Part shown: piece after piece, positions 35,801 to 44,255 of the stretch | Numbering within the stretch: the stretch's first letter is position 1 | Layout: each line of letters starts with the position of its first letter | NCBI RefSeq assembly: GCF_042652925.1 | Contig: NZ_JBHSHC010000002.1 | Span: 7,206-71,205 of the forward strand | Direction: 5' to 3' | From: Effusibacillus consociatus | GTDB taxonomy: Bacteria; Bacillota; Bacilli; Tumebacillales; Effusibacillaceae | Length of the DNA: 64,000 bases | Translations under genes and position numbers: made by a program | Notes under the pieces: model-generated | Told to the model about the DNA's origin: nothing | Databases searched by the model: none | What the model saw: the letters and a program-made list of their open reading frames with translations, nothing else

Positions 35801-37684
35801 TTATTTTTTCGTTTTGTCGGCTTCGGTGACCCCAAAGAATGTATCCAACATTTTTTCGGCGATGGGTCCCCACAATTCGTAGGAATGCGCTCCTACAGGT
35901 CCTTCGGGCACCACCACTGCTATTACAATTTGGGGGTTCTCATAGGGAGCATATCCGACAAACCAATAATTTTCGGTCTTCCGGCCTGTTTCCGCAGTTC
36001 CCGTTTTTCCTGCCACGTTATAGGATTTATTTGCAAAAATGGAATACGCGGTTCCATACTTTTCGTGAGTCACCTGCCACATGCCCTCACGTACATACTG
36101 TATAATCTCCGGGCTGAAAGAAACAGTATTCAACACCTCAGGTTCCGTTTTCTTAATCACATTTTGATTCGGATCGACAATCTCTTTCACCAGAAACGGC
36201 TTCATTCTTTTGCCGCCGTTTGCAATTGTGCTTACATACTGGGTCAGTTGGAGCGGAGTACGCGTCTGGTTCTGTCCAATCGCCAAGAATGGCAGATTGA
36301 TTGATTCATATTCACCATAATAATGTTCCCCGACCGCTTCATAAGGAAGATCGATTCCGGTCTTGACACCAAGTCCGAAGTCTTTTTGGTACTGCAGGAA
36401 TTTGTTCACGGCGGGCTTATCATATTGTTCCATCCAATTTTTCATATTGGTTTGTCCAATCATATTGTGCTTGGCCAGACGCATCCCAATCGTAAACATA
36501 TAGGCATTACTGGACTTTGCAATTGCTTCCTTGCCGTTATTCCACCCAAGCCCTGAACTCCATGATTTGGCTTTAAATCCGGATATGTTAGTGACTCCGG
36601 AATCGAAGATCCTTTCCTCCGGTTTGACAACTCCTTCTTTGAGGCCAACCATGGTTGTCAGCATTTTCACAGTAGAACCTGGCGCATAAGGAAATTCAAC
36701 CGCGTGGTTAAACTCCGCCGGTTGAAACATCTTGTAATTTTGAGGTGAAATTCCGTTCACCCAATGATTCGGATCAAAAGACGGGTAACTCGCCATAGCA
36801 AGAACTTCCCCTGTATTTGGATCCATCGCGACCGCAGCCGCATTTCTCACCTTGGTTTTTTCTTTCAGAGCGTTGACTCTTTCCGCCAAAGCCTCTTCCG
36901 TTGCCAACTGCAGCTTTTTATTGAGAGTCAGAACCAAGTCGTTGCCGGGAACCGGTTTCTTTTCCGTATAAGCCCCGGTGTCATCATGATGAACCGGCTG
37001 ACCGTTTATATTTACTTCCACCCGGTTCGCTCCATCCGTTCCTTTCAAATATTCTTCGTACTGAGCCTCCAATCCGGTATAGCCAACCCTGTCTGTCATT
37101 CGATATCCCTTGCCTTGATACTTCGGCCAATTCTCCCTGGTGATCGGACCCAAATACCCGATGACGTGGGAAGCGAATGTCTTGAGAGGATAATCCCGCA
37201 TCGCTTCCGGTACAACGGATACGCCCGGCAGCTCATGCAAATGTTCTTTCACATACGCAACCTGTTGTGCTGTCGCTTTTACTTTCAACTTTCTTGGAGT
37301 CGACGGCGGAAGATCGTCCTTTTCCCCTTTCATAATGGAAATCAGATCTTCTTTCGAGATTTTTTCTTTCTCGTCAGACAAAACCGGAACCAATTGTTCC
37401 GCTATCTTTTCGATATGTTGTTTCACGTTGTCGTCATGACCGGTAAATTGAATCGTAAAACTGGGTTTGTTATCAACCAGCACCTCACCGCTTCGATCCA
37501 AAAATCTCCCCCGGGGAGCAGGAATCACCTGTTGGGCATACCGATTGGCCTCTGCCGTAGCTGCGAATTCCTCCGCCTTCCCCAATTGGATAAAACTAAG
37601 CCGCAAGAGCAGGATCACCAAACCTATGAATAATATGAGAAACAAAATATAGAGTCGCCCGTTGTATTGGGATTGTTTTTCCAT
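35801..37684 (-). CDS. Class B penicillin-binding protein (PBP2/MrdA-like transpeptidase)
   Basis: 627 residues. One N-terminal membrane anchor (ILFLILFIGLVILLLRL), a dimerisation domain (residues 55-250), and a C-terminal transpeptidase domain. Active-site motifs: SxxK as GSTVK (Ser near 337), SxN as SSN, and KTG as AGKTGTAE near 556. No transglycosylase domain, so it cross-links peptides only and would need a RodA/FtsW partner, which is not in this window. Length and the PRGRFLDRSG start fit PBP2/PbpA of elongation. No PASTA domain, so it is not SpoVD-like. Confidence 0.92.
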   Translation of the reverse strand: MEKQSQYNGRLYILFLILFIGLVILLLRLSFIQLGKAEEFAATAEANRYAQQVIPAPRGRFLDRSGEVLVDNKPSFTIQFTGHDDNVKQHIEKIAEQLVPVLSDEKEKISKEDLISIMKGEKDDLPPSTPRKLKVKATAQQVAYVKEHLHELPGVSVVPEAMRDYPLKTFASHVIGYLGPITRENWPKYQGKGYRMTDRVGYTGLEAQYEEYLKGTDGANRVEVNINGQPVHHDDTGAYTEKKPVPGNDLVLTLNKKLQLATEEALAERVNALKEKTKVRNAAAVAMDPNTGEVLAMASYPSFDPNHWVNGISPQNYKMFQPAEFNHAVEFPYAPGSTVKMLTTMVGLKEGVVKPEERIFDSGVTNISGFKAKSWSSGLGWNNGKEAIAKSSNAYMFTIGMRLAKHNMIGQTNMKNWMEQYDKPAVNKFLQYQKDFGLGVKTGIDLPYEAVGEHYYGEYESINLPFLAIGQNQTRTPLQLTQYVSTIANGGKRMKPFLVKEIVDPNQNVIKKTEPEVLNTVSFSPEIIQYVREGMWQVTHEKYGTAYSIFANKSYNVAGKTGTAETGRKTENYWFVGYAPYENPQIVIAVVVPEGPVGAHSYELWGPIAEKMLDTFFGVTEADKTKK

Positions 37685-37783
37685 CTCTATCTATGAAAAC
37701 TCCTTTCACACACAATAACAGCCTCTATCATTATAACGAAAAAATGTGTTCAAACTATGAAAAATCGATGACCAATTTTGGAG

Positions 37784-37826
37784 AAAAAAATTCCGCTATG
37801 ACCAGTTTTTAGGATCATAACGGAAC
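37784..37826 (-). terminator. Terminator after the M50 protease gene
   Basis: On the - strand TTCCG-TATGA pairs with GTCATAGCGGAA over a short loop, followed by seven T. Confidence 0.78.
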
Positions 37827-37845
37827 TTTGGGCAGCTTTAAAAGT

Positions 37846-38940
37846 TCAGCCGGCAACCGGGGGGACAGGGATCGAAACAGCAGTGAAATACATTAACCAT
37901 CCGAGTACGGCCGCCAGTCCGAAATAGGCAACGCCATAAGTGATTCTGGTCCGCGAGGATACTTGATAATATTCCTCTTCCCGTATCGTTTCATAACGAT
38001 ATTCAGGGTATGGATCATAAGTGATTTTAATATGCAACTTTCCTTGATCGCCCTGCCAGGTCGTCATGTACAACTCGATTTTGTGAATATGACCTTGTTC
38101 AAAAGGATAGTCCGTAATGCGTCCGACCCCCGGATAAAAGACGGTGCAAAGATGCTGTTTGTCCTCGAGTCGGCAGTATTGCACGAAAGGCAGTTCCCGT
38201 CGATGAGCTTCCCCGGGAACGATTCCCCCAAGTTCCTCAAAAATTTGACGGTTCACAGGTAATTCCCGATGGATCGTGGCTTCTCTTCCCGGTTTCTTCT
38301 TTCTGACATATCCTTTATACAATTCCCATGCAAATAAAGCCCAGATCAATAAGAAAAGAATCGCTTTCAGATAGAGAATGACAACCAAACCGCCTATTAG
38401 TCCAACTCCCCAGAGCCAACGGGAAATAGCCGTGACGATTCGTCCGCCGTCTAGCGGATGTATGGGCAGCAGATTGATCAAATTCAGGAAAAATCCGATC
38501 TGTGCTACAGCGTAGAGAGGCGTGTAATCCGTTGCCATTGCCGCTCCCAAGACAAGTACAGCCCCCACAGTGCCGATCAGCGGCCCTCCATATGCGATAT
38601 AAGCTTCGGTTTCGGCGTCCGCCGGCTGCTTTTTCATGGTAATCATGGCACCGAGAAAAGGAATAAAAGCGGGAGCGGAAACAGGCAGCCCTTTTCGCCT
38701 TGCCGCAATCACGTGACCCATTTCATGAATCAGCAGCATAATCGCAATCCCCAAGGCAAATGTCCATGGATAAATCAGAGCATACGCTCCGACCATCAAA
38801 GCCATACTCCAGATGGTTCCCCCCACTTTGCCGAATTTGAGAAGGGGAATCAAAAATTTAAGCTTCCCCCCGAAAGCGGCCAATAGCGTTCCCAGACCGC
38901 CAATGGTTTTCCATTTGTTTGACCGGCGTCTTTTCTCCAC
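37846..38940 (-). CDS. M50-family membrane metalloprotease (site-2-protease-like)
   Basis: About 364 residues. The zinc-binding HEMGH lies near residue 71 inside a membrane helix, and the third ligand region is NLLPIHPLDGGR; both are hallmarks of the M50/S2P fold. Several membrane helices surround these, and a C-terminal soluble part with a final helix follows. No PDZ domain, so it is not RseP-like; closest in type to zinc metalloproteases of unknown substrate. The start is uncertain: GTG at 38940 after AAGAGGG is favoured, but in-frame starts exist further upstream. Confidence 0.82.
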   Translation of the reverse strand: MEKRRRSNKWKTIGGLGTLLAAFGGKLKFLIPLLKFGKVGGTIWSMALMVGAYALIYPWTFALGIAIMLLIHEMGHVIAARRKGLPVSAPAFIPFLGAMITMKKQPADAETEAYIAYGGPLIGTVGAVLVLGAAMATDYTPLYAVAQIGFFLNLINLLPIHPLDGGRIVTAISRWLWGVGLIGGLVVILYLKAILFLLIWALFAWELYKGYVRKKKPGREATIHRELPVNRQIFEELGGIVPGEAHRRELPFVQYCRLEDKQHLCTVFYPGVGRITDYPFEQGHIHKIELYMTTWQGDQGKLHIKITYDPYPEYRYETIREEEYYQVSSRTRITYGVAYFGLAAVLGWLMYFTAVSIPVPPVAG

Positions 38941-39102
38941 TGAACGAATCCCTCTTCCTTCGTTTTTCACCCTGACGAATGCATATCTCTTCCAGAAATA
39001 TACCATATTTTCTCCAATCCCTCTTCTTCCATCCGACTCTTCCGCAAAAAAAAGAACCATGCAGATTTCACCTACACGGTCCTCCTGTCGCACCGATTCC
39101 TG

Positions 39103-39450
39103 CTAGTAATAGGGGTACCCCCCGTATCCCCCGTAAGGGTAATACGGATAAGGTCTGGCAAGAGCTCCCGTAGCCAATCCTAAAGTAAATCCAGCCAATA
39201 AACCAAAGGGAAAGAAGAAAGGTGCAAAGAAAACTTCCTTCCCGTCGGGAGTACGGTTTTCTTTATTATCGGCTGTGCATACTTTTGATTGATTCTTTGA
39301 AGTTGACGCATGACCGGGTAGAGGGCTGAGATAGATGCCCTCTTGAGTGACCCGCTGAAGAACACCGCAATGAGTTTCACCGGTTACCAGGCGAACTGTC
39401 ACAGGCTGGTTTAGGCAAGAAAGACATTGATAGTAGAATGGATGTGCCAA
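39103..39450 (-). CDS. Small protein with Gly/Tyr/Pro-rich tail, probable coat-associated
   Basis: 115 residues. Residues 1-50 resemble an Sm-like strand pattern (QPVTVRLVTGETHCGVL, then GIYLSPL) as in CotB modules. The tail has a hydrophobic stretch FFFPFGLLAGFTLGLATGA and ends PYPYYPYGGYGGYPYY. TTG at 39450 follows AAGGAGG. No known family assigned. The tail recalls other Tyr-rich coat proteins of the window. Confidence 0.65.
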   Translation of the reverse strand: MAHPFYYQCLSCLNQPVTVRLVTGETHCGVLQRVTQEGIYLSPLPGHASTSKNQSKVCTADNKENRTPDGKEVFFAPFFFPFGLLAGFTLGLATGALARPYPYYPYGGYGGYPYY

Positions 39451-39578
39451 GATTCTGCCTCCTTTCAGATTTAGGCTCTTCTCTTTATCAATTTCATACC
39501 TCACCATATGTAGAAGCCAGACAGCCTGTCGCGGCTAATGCCTCATGCGGATACTTGTTACGGACATGAATTTGGCAC

Positions 39579-39625
39579 AAAAAGACCTATACAAACCATT
39601 CTTCAGGTTTGTATAGGTCTTTTTT
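39579..39625 (-). terminator. Strong terminator downstream of the grd operon
   Basis: A perfect 14-bp stem (AGACCTATACAAAC / GTTTGTATAGGTCT) with a 10-nt loop and A/T runs on both sides. It can work in both directions and closes the grd transcript. Confidence 0.9.
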
Positions 39626-39666
39626 CATCGAATCCTCTTGATGTTAACTCTTTTGATTGCTACTCC

Positions 39667-40125
39667 TTACAACAATTTCTCCCGGGCGTTTCTCATCGTC
39701 ACGCAAATCGCCTCTTTGTCCAGCGATAGTTCGGCCAAACCGACTTGCTCCTGATAGATCGTTTCCGGTATCAACGCTTTGATCTCATCTTCCAAGATGT
39801 GATAAACTGTGAGCCTCAACGAGACTCCTGCCAATGGACCGGCATAAGTGGGGTCGCCAAGCGTAACCGTTTCCGCATAGATGTCTGCACTGTCAGCATC
39901 CGGTGAACCTAGAATGACCAATACGTTTTCATTCCCATACGATTCGGCCGCTTTCTTTAACGCCCCTTGAACCTCCAGGTCCATTGCTCCCGCAGCCGTT
40001 CAGACAAAGCACTGGGTATCCATGAAGACAACTTCGCCGCCTGCTGCCTGCACACACTCCGCGACAGCCGGAGCCGGGACCCCGTCCCGCTCTCCAATCA
40101 CAAATACTTTTTTGCCTTTTACCAT
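39667..40125 (-). CDS. grdA: Selenoprotein A of glycine/sarcosine/betaine reductase
   Basis: GrdA carries the carboxymethyl group from component B as a Se-carboxymethyl-selenocysteine and hands it to component C. 152 residues including selenocysteine at residue 42: the UGA at 40000-40002 sits in CFVU followed by TAAGAMDLE, the diagnostic GrdA CxxU motif. The upstream part (KKVFVIGERDGVPAPAVAE) and downstream part (LGSPDADSADIYAETVTLG) are both canonical, and without reading the UGA the frame would be split. A bSECIS-like hairpin follows. ATG at 40125 has GGGAGGAA upstream. Confidence 0.95.
39968..39983 (-). promoter_or_regulatory. bSECIS-like hairpin of grdA
   Basis: On the - strand, TGGACC pairs with GGTTCA (one G-U) around a 4-nt loop TGGA. 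The loop begins 23 nt after the UGA and has G as its second base, inside the usual bacterial SECIS window of 16-37 nt with G in the first two loop bases. Confidence 0.7.
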
Positions 40126-40145
40126 AGCACTTATTCCTCCCTTGA

Positions 40146-40463
40146 TTAAATAGCAGTTTTCAGCAGATTCTCCACATCATGAATACTGATTTCTTTGCTG
40201 CTCAATCGTCCGACTTCCTGGCCGTCTTTAAACAACAGAAAAGCGGGTAACCCAATCACACGCAGGTCAACGCAAAGCCGTCGATTTTGCGCACTGTTCA
40301 GCTTTACGATTTTGACTTTTTCATCGTAGACTTTTGCCAGTTCTTCCACTTGCGGCATGAGCGCCAAACAAGGCTGACAAGTTGGTCCCCAAATATCAAC
40401 CAGGACCGGTTTTTCCGATTCAATCACTTCACTCGCAAAATTCTCTTTGTTGACTTCCCTCAT
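40146..40463 (-). CDS. trxA: Thioredoxin
   Basis: 105-residue thioredoxin fold: KPVLVDIWGPTCQPCLALMP holds the redox CxxC as CQPC, in place of the usual CGPC, and GLPAFLLFKDG gives the cis-Pro region. It lies between grdC (overlapping) and grdA, so it is the dedicated electron donor that reduces GrdA after each turnover. The unusual CxxC and the Thr before the first Cys suggest tuning to its partner. Confidence 0.92.
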   Translation of the reverse strand: MREVNKENFASEVIESEKPVLVDIWGPTCQPCLALMPQVEELAKVYDEKVKIVKLNSAQNRRLCVDLRVIGLPAFLLFKDGQEVGRLSSKEISIHDVENLLKTAI

Positions 40464-41911
40464 CCCACTTTCACCCCTTTGTTTTTCTCAATCAGAAACG
40501 ACATTCCATCAGACAATTTTGTCATTTTACCTAGGAACAGGCTCCCTTTCGCGACAAACATGGCGTTCTTGATTTCCTGATTCATGATCATTTCCCTGGC
40601 ATGAACCAAAAATGGAATGGCAGCCGCAATATGCCCTTGTGTGGGTGAAAATCCCGGCATCCCATAAGAGATTTCAAAGTCCGGAATCTTCTCTTTCGCC
40701 ATTTCTCCTTTTAATACCGCCATACCGGCAATCGTCCGATAGTTAGTCCTCGGAACATTGCCGTTTCCATTTGGTTCAGTTACTTCCGGATTGTGCATTT
40801 CCACAGCATATTTATCGACATCCAAGATTCGTTTCCCGATCCGTTCCAATGGATCCACAACCAGTGATCGGTAGATCGCCTGTGCAGAAGAGCCTGCAGC
40901 GATATTGTGTTTTCCGACCGCATCGAGCCTGATCACAGGACTTTTCCCATCATCCCGGCCTACAAGGATGGCAATGGCTCCCATCTGATCTTCCAAAATC
41001 GGCATTTTATGTTTCAAATGACCGGCATATTTCATGCCCAGTTTCGCCATACATCCCCCGCCAATGACCAGTACTTCATTGTAAAGTCCAGACTGAACAA
41101 GACTTGCGGCAACAACCACCGCATGAGTTGGAGCACAGCAGAACGACTTAATGTCGGACCCGCTCGCATTCACGCATCCCGCAAGTTCGGCGATCGATTT
41201 TGCCATATTTCCCCCGCCGCGCTGATAACGGTCCCCCACCGCCTCCTCATCACAGCCGATTAGATAATCGATCTGTTCCGGATTGATATCGAATGATTTT
41301 AGTGCATGGCGCATAGCCACAAGACCTGAAGCCTTATTGCACAGGTTTTCCAACAGAATCTCCGCAATGAGATTGTGGTCTTCTTCATGCCCCCCCAACA
41401 TGCATCCGATCAATTTCGTTTTCTCGATATAAAGGGGAATCGCATGAGCTGACGAAATTTTTTCTTCGATAAGTGCTTCGCTTACCCCATTCCCTAATCG
41501 TTTCAGATCATTGGCAGTGAGTAAAGGATGATGTTCCAATTTGAATTTCAAGTCTGACAAAAATCCTTCTTCCAGCAGAACCAACTCATACTCATCTGAT
41601 ATTTTTAACCAGCCGTAAAACTCGTCTTCAGGCATTATTTCCCCGCTGGAACCAAATCGTTTCGCATCGCTTACCGCTGATTTGTACCAGGGCCCCTCAA
41701 AACCGAGAAGCCCGCTCGGTCTCAGATTCCCAATAAACACTTGATTGGGCGGATATGCGACTGCTTCTTCATAACTCCTGAGATTCCCCAAGATCTTATC
41801 AAGAAGAGAGGGATCCTTTTGGATTTCTCTTTCCGGCTTCGAGCCATGCCTCACCAAACTGGGAGTGTGAACAATCACATTCGATGTTCCTTTGATGACC
41901 GGTGTAAACAT
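40460..41911 (-). CDS. grdC: Glycine/sarcosine/betaine reductase component C, beta subunit
   Basis: GrdC accepts the acetyl group released from GrdA as an acetyl-thioester and, with GrdD, yields acetyl phosphate. 483 residues with a FabH/thiolase-like fold: a candidate nucleophilic Cys in SFCCAPTHAV, preceded by GCDEEAVGDRYQRGGG. TPVIKGTSNVIVHTPSLVRHG is the typical GrdC N-terminus. ATG at 41911 is chosen because GCAGGTGG precedes it by a few bases, giving the usual MFTPVIKG start. It overlaps trxA. Its normal partner gene grdD is absent from the window. Confidence 0.94.
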   Translation of the reverse strand: MFTPVIKGTSNVIVHTPSLVRHGSKPEREIQKDPSLLDKILGNLRSYEEAVAYPPNQVFIGNLRPSGLLGFEGPWYKSAVSDAKRFGSSGEIMPEDEFYGWLKISDEYELVLLEEGFLSDLKFKLEHHPLLTANDLKRLGNGVSEALIEEKISSAHAIPLYIEKTKLIGCMLGGHEEDHNLIAEILLENLCNKASGLVAMRHALKSFDINPEQIDYLIGCDEEAVGDRYQRGGGNMAKSIAELAGCVNASGSDIKSFCCAPTHAVVVAASLVQSGLYNEVLVIGGGCMAKLGMKYAGHLKHKMPILEDQMGAIAILVGRDDGKSPVIRLDAVGKHNIAAGSSAQAIYRSLVVDPLERIGKRILDVDKYAVEMHNPEVTEPNGNGNVPRTNYRTIAGMAVLKGEMAKEKIPDFEISYGMPGFSPTQGHIAAAIPFLVHAREMIMNQEIKNAMFVAKGSLFLGKMTKLSDGMSFLIEKNKGVKVG

Positions 41912-41924
41912 AGAACCACCTGCT

Positions 41925-42890
41925 TTACTGGAGGTTTGAACCAACCATTTGTTCTTTCAACTTTTCTTCCAGATCTTCTACATAATGTTGGGCAGCTAGA
42001 GCAGCCAAGCTTCCATCCCCTGTAGCGGTTACCACCTGGCGCAAAGTTTTTTCCCTCACGTCACCAGCGGCAAATATGCCGGGCACCTTCGTCCGCATGT
42101 TCCCATCAGTCAGAATGTATCCGGACTCGTTCGTAATTCCGAGCTCTTTTACACATTCCGAAATGGGATCCATTCCAACATAGATAAACACGCCTTGGCA
42201 GGGATATTCACACTCCTCGCCGTTCACCGTGTCCTGAATCAAAACACCGGAAACCATATCGTCTCCACGAATTTCTTTGACTTGATGATTCCAGATAAAT
42301 GCAATTTTTTCATTCTCAAAAGCCCGTTTTTGGATGATTTTCTGGGCTCGCAATGTGTCCCGGCGGTGAATAATGGTGACTTTGCTTGCAAACCGGGTCA
42401 AAAATAAGGCTTCTTCAACGGCCGAATCCCCGCCTCCGATAACCACCAGCTCCAAATCAGCGAAGAAAGCACCGTCACAAACTGCACAATACGATACACC
42501 CCGGCCGGAAAACTCCTGCTCCCCCGGTACCCCCAGTTTCCGATGCTCCGCACCGGTAGCCACAATAACCGATTTTGTCTTAAATTCTTGTTCGTCTACG
42601 GTCACTGTTTTATAGGGATAACCGTCTCGAATCTGTTTGATATGGCCTCGAAGATAGTCCGTCCCAAATTTTTTTGCGTGTTCGAACATTTTTTCCGAGA
42701 GTTCAGGTCCCTGAATCGATTCATAACCGGGATAATTCTCTATGTCTTCCGTATTCACCATCTGACCGCCCGGAATCCCTTTTTCAATCATCAAGGTTTT
42801 CATGTTTGCCCGTGAAGTATAGACGGCCGCGGTCATTCCTCCTGGACCTGCTCCTGCTATAATCACGTCGTAGACTTTATCGGTGGTCAC
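41925..42890 (-). CDS. trxB: Thioredoxin reductase
   Basis: 321-residue FAD/NADPH enzyme. FAD motif IIAGAGPGGMTAAVYTSRA, redox YCAVCDGAFF (CxxC near residue 138), NADPH motif GGGDSAVEEALFL with HRRDTLRAQK, and a closing VPGIFAAGDVREK. It reduces the neighbouring thioredoxin. Position within the grd operon marks it as the dedicated reductase for the selenoprotein cycle. Confidence 0.95.
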   Translation of the reverse strand: MTTDKVYDVIIAGAGPGGMTAAVYTSRANMKTLMIEKGIPGGQMVNTEDIENYPGYESIQGPELSEKMFEHAKKFGTDYLRGHIKQIRDGYPYKTVTVDEQEFKTKSVIVATGAEHRKLGVPGEQEFSGRGVSYCAVCDGAFFADLELVVIGGGDSAVEEALFLTRFASKVTIIHRRDTLRAQKIIQKRAFENEKIAFIWNHQVKEIRGDDMVSGVLIQDTVNGEECEYPCQGVFIYVGMDPISECVKELGITNESGYILTDGNMRTKVPGIFAAGDVREKTLRQVVTATGDGSLAALAAQHYVEDLEEKLKEQMVGSNLQ

Positions 42891-42930
42891 TTGAGCTCAC
42901 CCCTCTCCCGAACTGCAGCCATGCCTCTCA

Positions 42931-44244
42931 TCAGATCTTCACTTCAAAAACGGTCGCTTCCTGGACGTCGGTCGCCAGTGCCTCCAAGGCAACCCCCACT
43001 CGATGCTTCCGAAGTTTCCACTGGTCTTCCGGGGAAGCGTTTGGATTCCCCAGCGGATAAGGGATGGAAACTGTAGGTACAATCCGGTTCGCGCCGACTG
43101 TTGTCGCAATCGAAACCAGGTTTGCCATCTGTACGATCGGAATGCCACTCCTTTCAATTTCTTTCGTAATCGTTGCGCCGCAACGAGTACAGGTTCCTCA
43201 GGTGGAAGTGAGAATTACCGCCTGAACATTCGCATCGCGAAGCTGCTGGGCAATTTCCCGTCCCATCCGGCTTGCGTCAGCCTGAGTCGTCCCGGTTCCG
43301 ACCGTGCAATAAATGTACTCATGAATCCTGCCGATTTTCCCTTCTCTTTCATACTCGCGCAGTGCATCCAGAGGGACGATCACGTTCGGGTTCTCATTAG
43401 CAAAGGAAGGGTCGAATCCGGCATGAATGGTCTGCCATTCGCCCGCCTGTAAAGAATCCAGCCCGGAAATGTTGTATTTCCCCCATTTGGTTGCCGAAGC
43501 GGATTGGATACGATCGGGGTTGCCGACAGGCACAATCCCGCCGGAACTTACAAAAGCGACTGTCGCCGTGCTCAAATCTGCGGGGGAAGCAATTGGCACC
43601 CGGTCAATTTGTGGTATCGGCATTTCCGTCTCAAACGGCTCTCCATTTAATTTTTTGAGCAGCATATCGACGACACGGTCCGCCCCGGAAACCGGTGGGG
43701 TGACAAACGACTCCAAGCGGATTCCGCGCGGGAAATATCCTTCCTCTTTGGCAGGGCCCAGTTCCGCTCCTGTCGCAAGCTTTTTTACGAAATCGGCCAT
43801 CACGGGTACGTCTTTTCTCATTGCGGACGCACTGTTGCCGCCCGAGAAGATGTACAACTCCTTGCGGAACATTTCCACAGCCGGATTTTCCGCGTGCATG
43901 CTGGTAATGACCTGAACTCCGAATTTTTCTTCCACCGCTTTGCAGATTTCAGCGCACGCAAAACCGTATCGTCCAGCAAGGAAAGCCGGTCCTGCAATGA
44001 AAAAATCGAATTCCTTGTCTTCCAGAAAGTGAAGAATTCTGGTGATGGCTTCCTCTTTTCTGGACCCGAAGAAGTTATCGCCGCAAATGATCGTATGAGT
44101 GAGATCCACTTCAGGGGCCAACAGGTTTTTCAGAAGGAGCCCCGGTCCTACTGCGCCTTCCCTGATGTCAGGCTCGTAGTCGGCTTTCTCCTCCCCGCCT
44201 ATTTGTCCAAAAAACTGATTGATATAATGAATGGCCCTTTTCAT
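42931..44244 (-). CDS. grdH: Selenoprotein subunit of component B (probable betaine reductase)
   Basis: 437 residues with selenocysteine at position 349: UGA at 43198-43200 in the context STUGTCTRC, the UxxCxxC redox motif of GrdB/F/H. The frame runs on for 88 residues (IERSGIPIVQMANLVSIAT) to a normal stop at 42931. N-terminus HYINQFFGQIGGEEKADYEP and GDNFFGSRKEEA are canonical. This subunit binds substrate with GrdI. The betaine assignment (GrdH rather than glycine GrdB or sarcosine GrdF) rests on the choline/betaine context. ATG at 44244, 11 nt after the grdI stop. Confidence 0.92.
43170..43186 (-). promoter_or_regulatory. bSECIS-like hairpin of grdH
   Basis: Perfect 7-bp stem TCGTTGC / GCAACGA around loop GGC on the - strand. 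The loop starts 19 nt after the UGA and begins with G, matching the bacterial SECIS pattern. Confidence 0.8.
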
Positions 44245-44255
44245 CCGGCACCCCC

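Noticed and set aside
36980..36995. ATCATGAT inside the penicillin-binding protein gene
   Set aside because: Only the 8-bp core matches and it is deep in coding sequence.
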